The position numbers and the translations under genes were made by a program. From positions 1-64,000 of the forward strand of contig NW_024589868.1 in NCBI RefSeq assembly GCF_018446385.1: a DNA stretch of 64,000 bases. Direction: 5' to 3'. Of the stretch, positions 62,303 to 64,000 are shown in pieces; position 1 is the first letter of the stretch; the number at the start of each line of letters is the position of its first letter. This stretch comes from Zingiber officinale (lineage: Eukaryota; Streptophyta; Magnoliopsida; Zingiberales; Zingiberaceae). The notes beneath the pieces were generated by a model, which saw only the letters and a program-made list of their open reading frames with translations, did no database searches and was not told where the DNA came from.

Positions 62303-63393
62303 TGTCACGATGAAAATCAAAGGAAGTCAAAGTCAAGACGATCAACGTGTATATGGCATCGATCGGTCGGGCGAAACATGCCCCGACCAAGGAGAAGGAT
62401 CTGATCCATCGTTGCCCTCGACACAGGGAGCATTCAAACACCTGACGCTCAAGGGAGAATGATGTGTAGAAATCAAGCTGAGCGGCTACCCCGCTCGGCC
62501 AGTCAGCGAGGTACGACATTGATAAAGTTCAACTTCGACCGAGCGACTTTCCCGCTCGGCCTAGCAGCAGACCCGACATCAGTCGAGCATGCGGACAGTG
62601 GATTTTCGGCCGAGCGGCTATCCCGCTCAGCCCAGCAACAAAGAATGCGAAGTGGACTTCAGGCCGAGTGACTTTCCCTCTCGGTCCGGCAACAACAACA
62701 CTTGGACAATGGACTTTCGGCCGAGCGGCTATCCCGCTCGGCCCAGCAACAGAGAATGCGACAGTGGACTTCCGGCCGAGCGGCTTTCCCTCTCGGTCCG
62801 ACAACAAACAACACTTGGACAATGGACTTCCGGCTCGCTCAGCCCGACAGCGGACAATATGCGTACGGCGGAACTTTGGCCGATCGCCTATTCCACTCGG
62901 CCAAGCAACAGACACAGCAAACTATCTTTTGATATCCTTTTGGGAGCTAGTGCCACTGACAAGCGACATGGTCTGACAGAGGATCGTACGGCAGAAGCTT
63001 CCACTGCCATTTCAGAGATATGCTCGGCCTGTTAAGGTATTATGTTAGGGACACTTTACCGATAAGTCTTTTCAGAAAAATTTTGAGATGCGTGTCCGCT
63101 TTGGGAAGCGTGCACACGCGCTTCAGGAGCTCTATATAAAGGGAGGTCCAAGAATCGGTGGAGGTATGCGTTACATGTGATAGCTTACTGTTGCACTATA
63201 GTTCTTGTTGCTCCGTTTATTGCTTCTTCTTCTTCGTCGGAGATTAACTTAGCGTCGGAGGGATATCGCCGGGGACCTCTTCCCTAATTCGGTACTGACG
63301 CTGCTTGTGTTGTAGGCGAGAGCGAAGTTCACAAGAAATTAGCAGGAGCGCCGCATCCCCAGTATCCATCTCATCGACTTTCAGACAGGATCA
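62303..63393 (+). mobile_element. Gypsy-like LTR relic (plus orientation), ~1.1 kb
   Basis: Starts TGTCACGATG and ends near CAGGATCA. It shares an ordered set of phrases with 23368-24108 (GAGATATGCTCGGCCTGTTAA, GAGCTCTATATAAAGGGAGG). A minisatellite at about 62540-62880 has about six units of roughly 57-60 bp with GGCCGAGCGGCTATCCCGCT-type cores. The U5 phrase TTAGCGTCGGAGGG is at about 63250. No internal retroelement sequence adjoins it, so it looks like a solo LTR. Only a 4-bp CTAT partial match exists between the flanks. Confidence 0.7.
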
Positions 63394-64000
63394 CTATAAA
63401 TTAATTATCTCAAAAGATTTTCAAACCGTTAGTAAAGAGGTCAGTTTAAGTATTCATATTCTTAATACTTCTCGGAAATACTTGACTACTATCCAAGTCC
63501 AAGACATCAATTGATGAGATAATATTATTATTATGAGTAGCATTTGATGATTGAACTTACTCTACTGCCATCAAACCATGCTCGAGTTGTTAAAAAGTAT
63601 TATAAACTATATATCTACATTCTTAATAAACATGATATCCAGAAGTGATCAAGCTTCTCATGTTTAATAGTCCAGCAATCATTTCAGTAGTAATATGCTT
63701 ACTTAGGTCCTAATTAAAAACCTTACCAAGCTTTAGATTGATAGCACTAAACCAGGTTAAATGAATTTAGCAAGGGATTTTTCAATGGTTAAATGAATAT
63801 CCATCTCATGTAATCCAACATGGCAAATCTCTACATGCCAAGAAAAAGATCCCTTTTCAACAAAGACGGGACTCATTGTTGAAAATAAGAATATATCGTC
63901 CTTTCCCAGCATAACATCAATATCTGAGACCAGAAGGAAAACTTTGGATCCCTTTTTTCCCGAGACGCTATAGAAAGGATACCATCGTCTTCAGTGATCG
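63394..64000. other. Right edge, unidentified
   Basis: No gene is recognised with confidence. A minus-strand open frame near 63770-63970 reads KKGSKVFLLVSDIDVMLGK and then FVEKGSFSWHVEICHVG. It has a coding look but matches no family I know. It may be a terminal exon of something beyond the window. Confidence 0.3.

Overview
This is a plant nuclear window. It has spliced genes with GT-AG introns, an intronless GC-rich GRAS gene, a chloroplast-targeted VIPP1, tRNA-derived SINEs, LTR retrotransposons and a Pack-MULE. The strong third-position GC of the GRAS gene and the tone of the LTR sequences suggest a monocot, perhaps Zingiberales. That is an impression from memory, not a database result.

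Six host loci can be supported. (1) A LARP6-type RNA-binding protein with a PAM2 motif (7714-14321, +, ten exons). (2) An NADP-dependent alkenal/double-bond reductase (15074-16438, +, five exons) whose last exon has two single-base frame slips. (3) A small conserved plant protein of unknown function (18300-18707, -). (4) A SHORT-ROOT-type GRAS factor (24957-26186, +, one exon). (5) VIPP1, the thylakoid membrane-remodelling protein (42343-48576, +, eleven exons). (6) A histidine protein methyltransferase of the HPM1/METTL18 type (52942-56424, -, seven exons). They look like independent genes separated by repeats, not a pathway.

The rest is mostly transposable-element matter. 1-7700: AT-rich DNA, a degenerate Ty1/copia relic on the minus strand, a stretch of possibly organellar origin, a CACTA transposase fragment and LTR debris. 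16.8-28 kb: four gypsy-like LTR relics (one more lies at 62.3-63.4 kb) and a SINE with a perfect 17-bp target duplication. 28372-39111: a nearly complete Tat-type Ty3/gypsy element with 5-bp target duplication TTTAT, two ~0.7-kb LTRs, sense gag-pol, a six-copy tandem array and a large antisense extra ORF. 39.3-42.1 kb: an AT-rich inverted-repeat element and two same-orientation MITE copies flanking a SINE. 48.8-51.4 kb: a short repeat cluster and a ~1.9-kb foldback element. 57181-60969: a Mutator-like element with ~1.2-kb terminal inverted repeats and an exact 9-bp target duplication, carrying a captured exon of a CDK-like kinase gene, hence a Pack-MULE. It lies about 0.75 kb upstream of the HPM1-type start codon.

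The items most worth a second look are the Pack-MULE, the antisense ORF plus TATA-like tandem array inside the Tat element, the double frame slip in the reductase, and the possible organellar insertion inside the copia relic.
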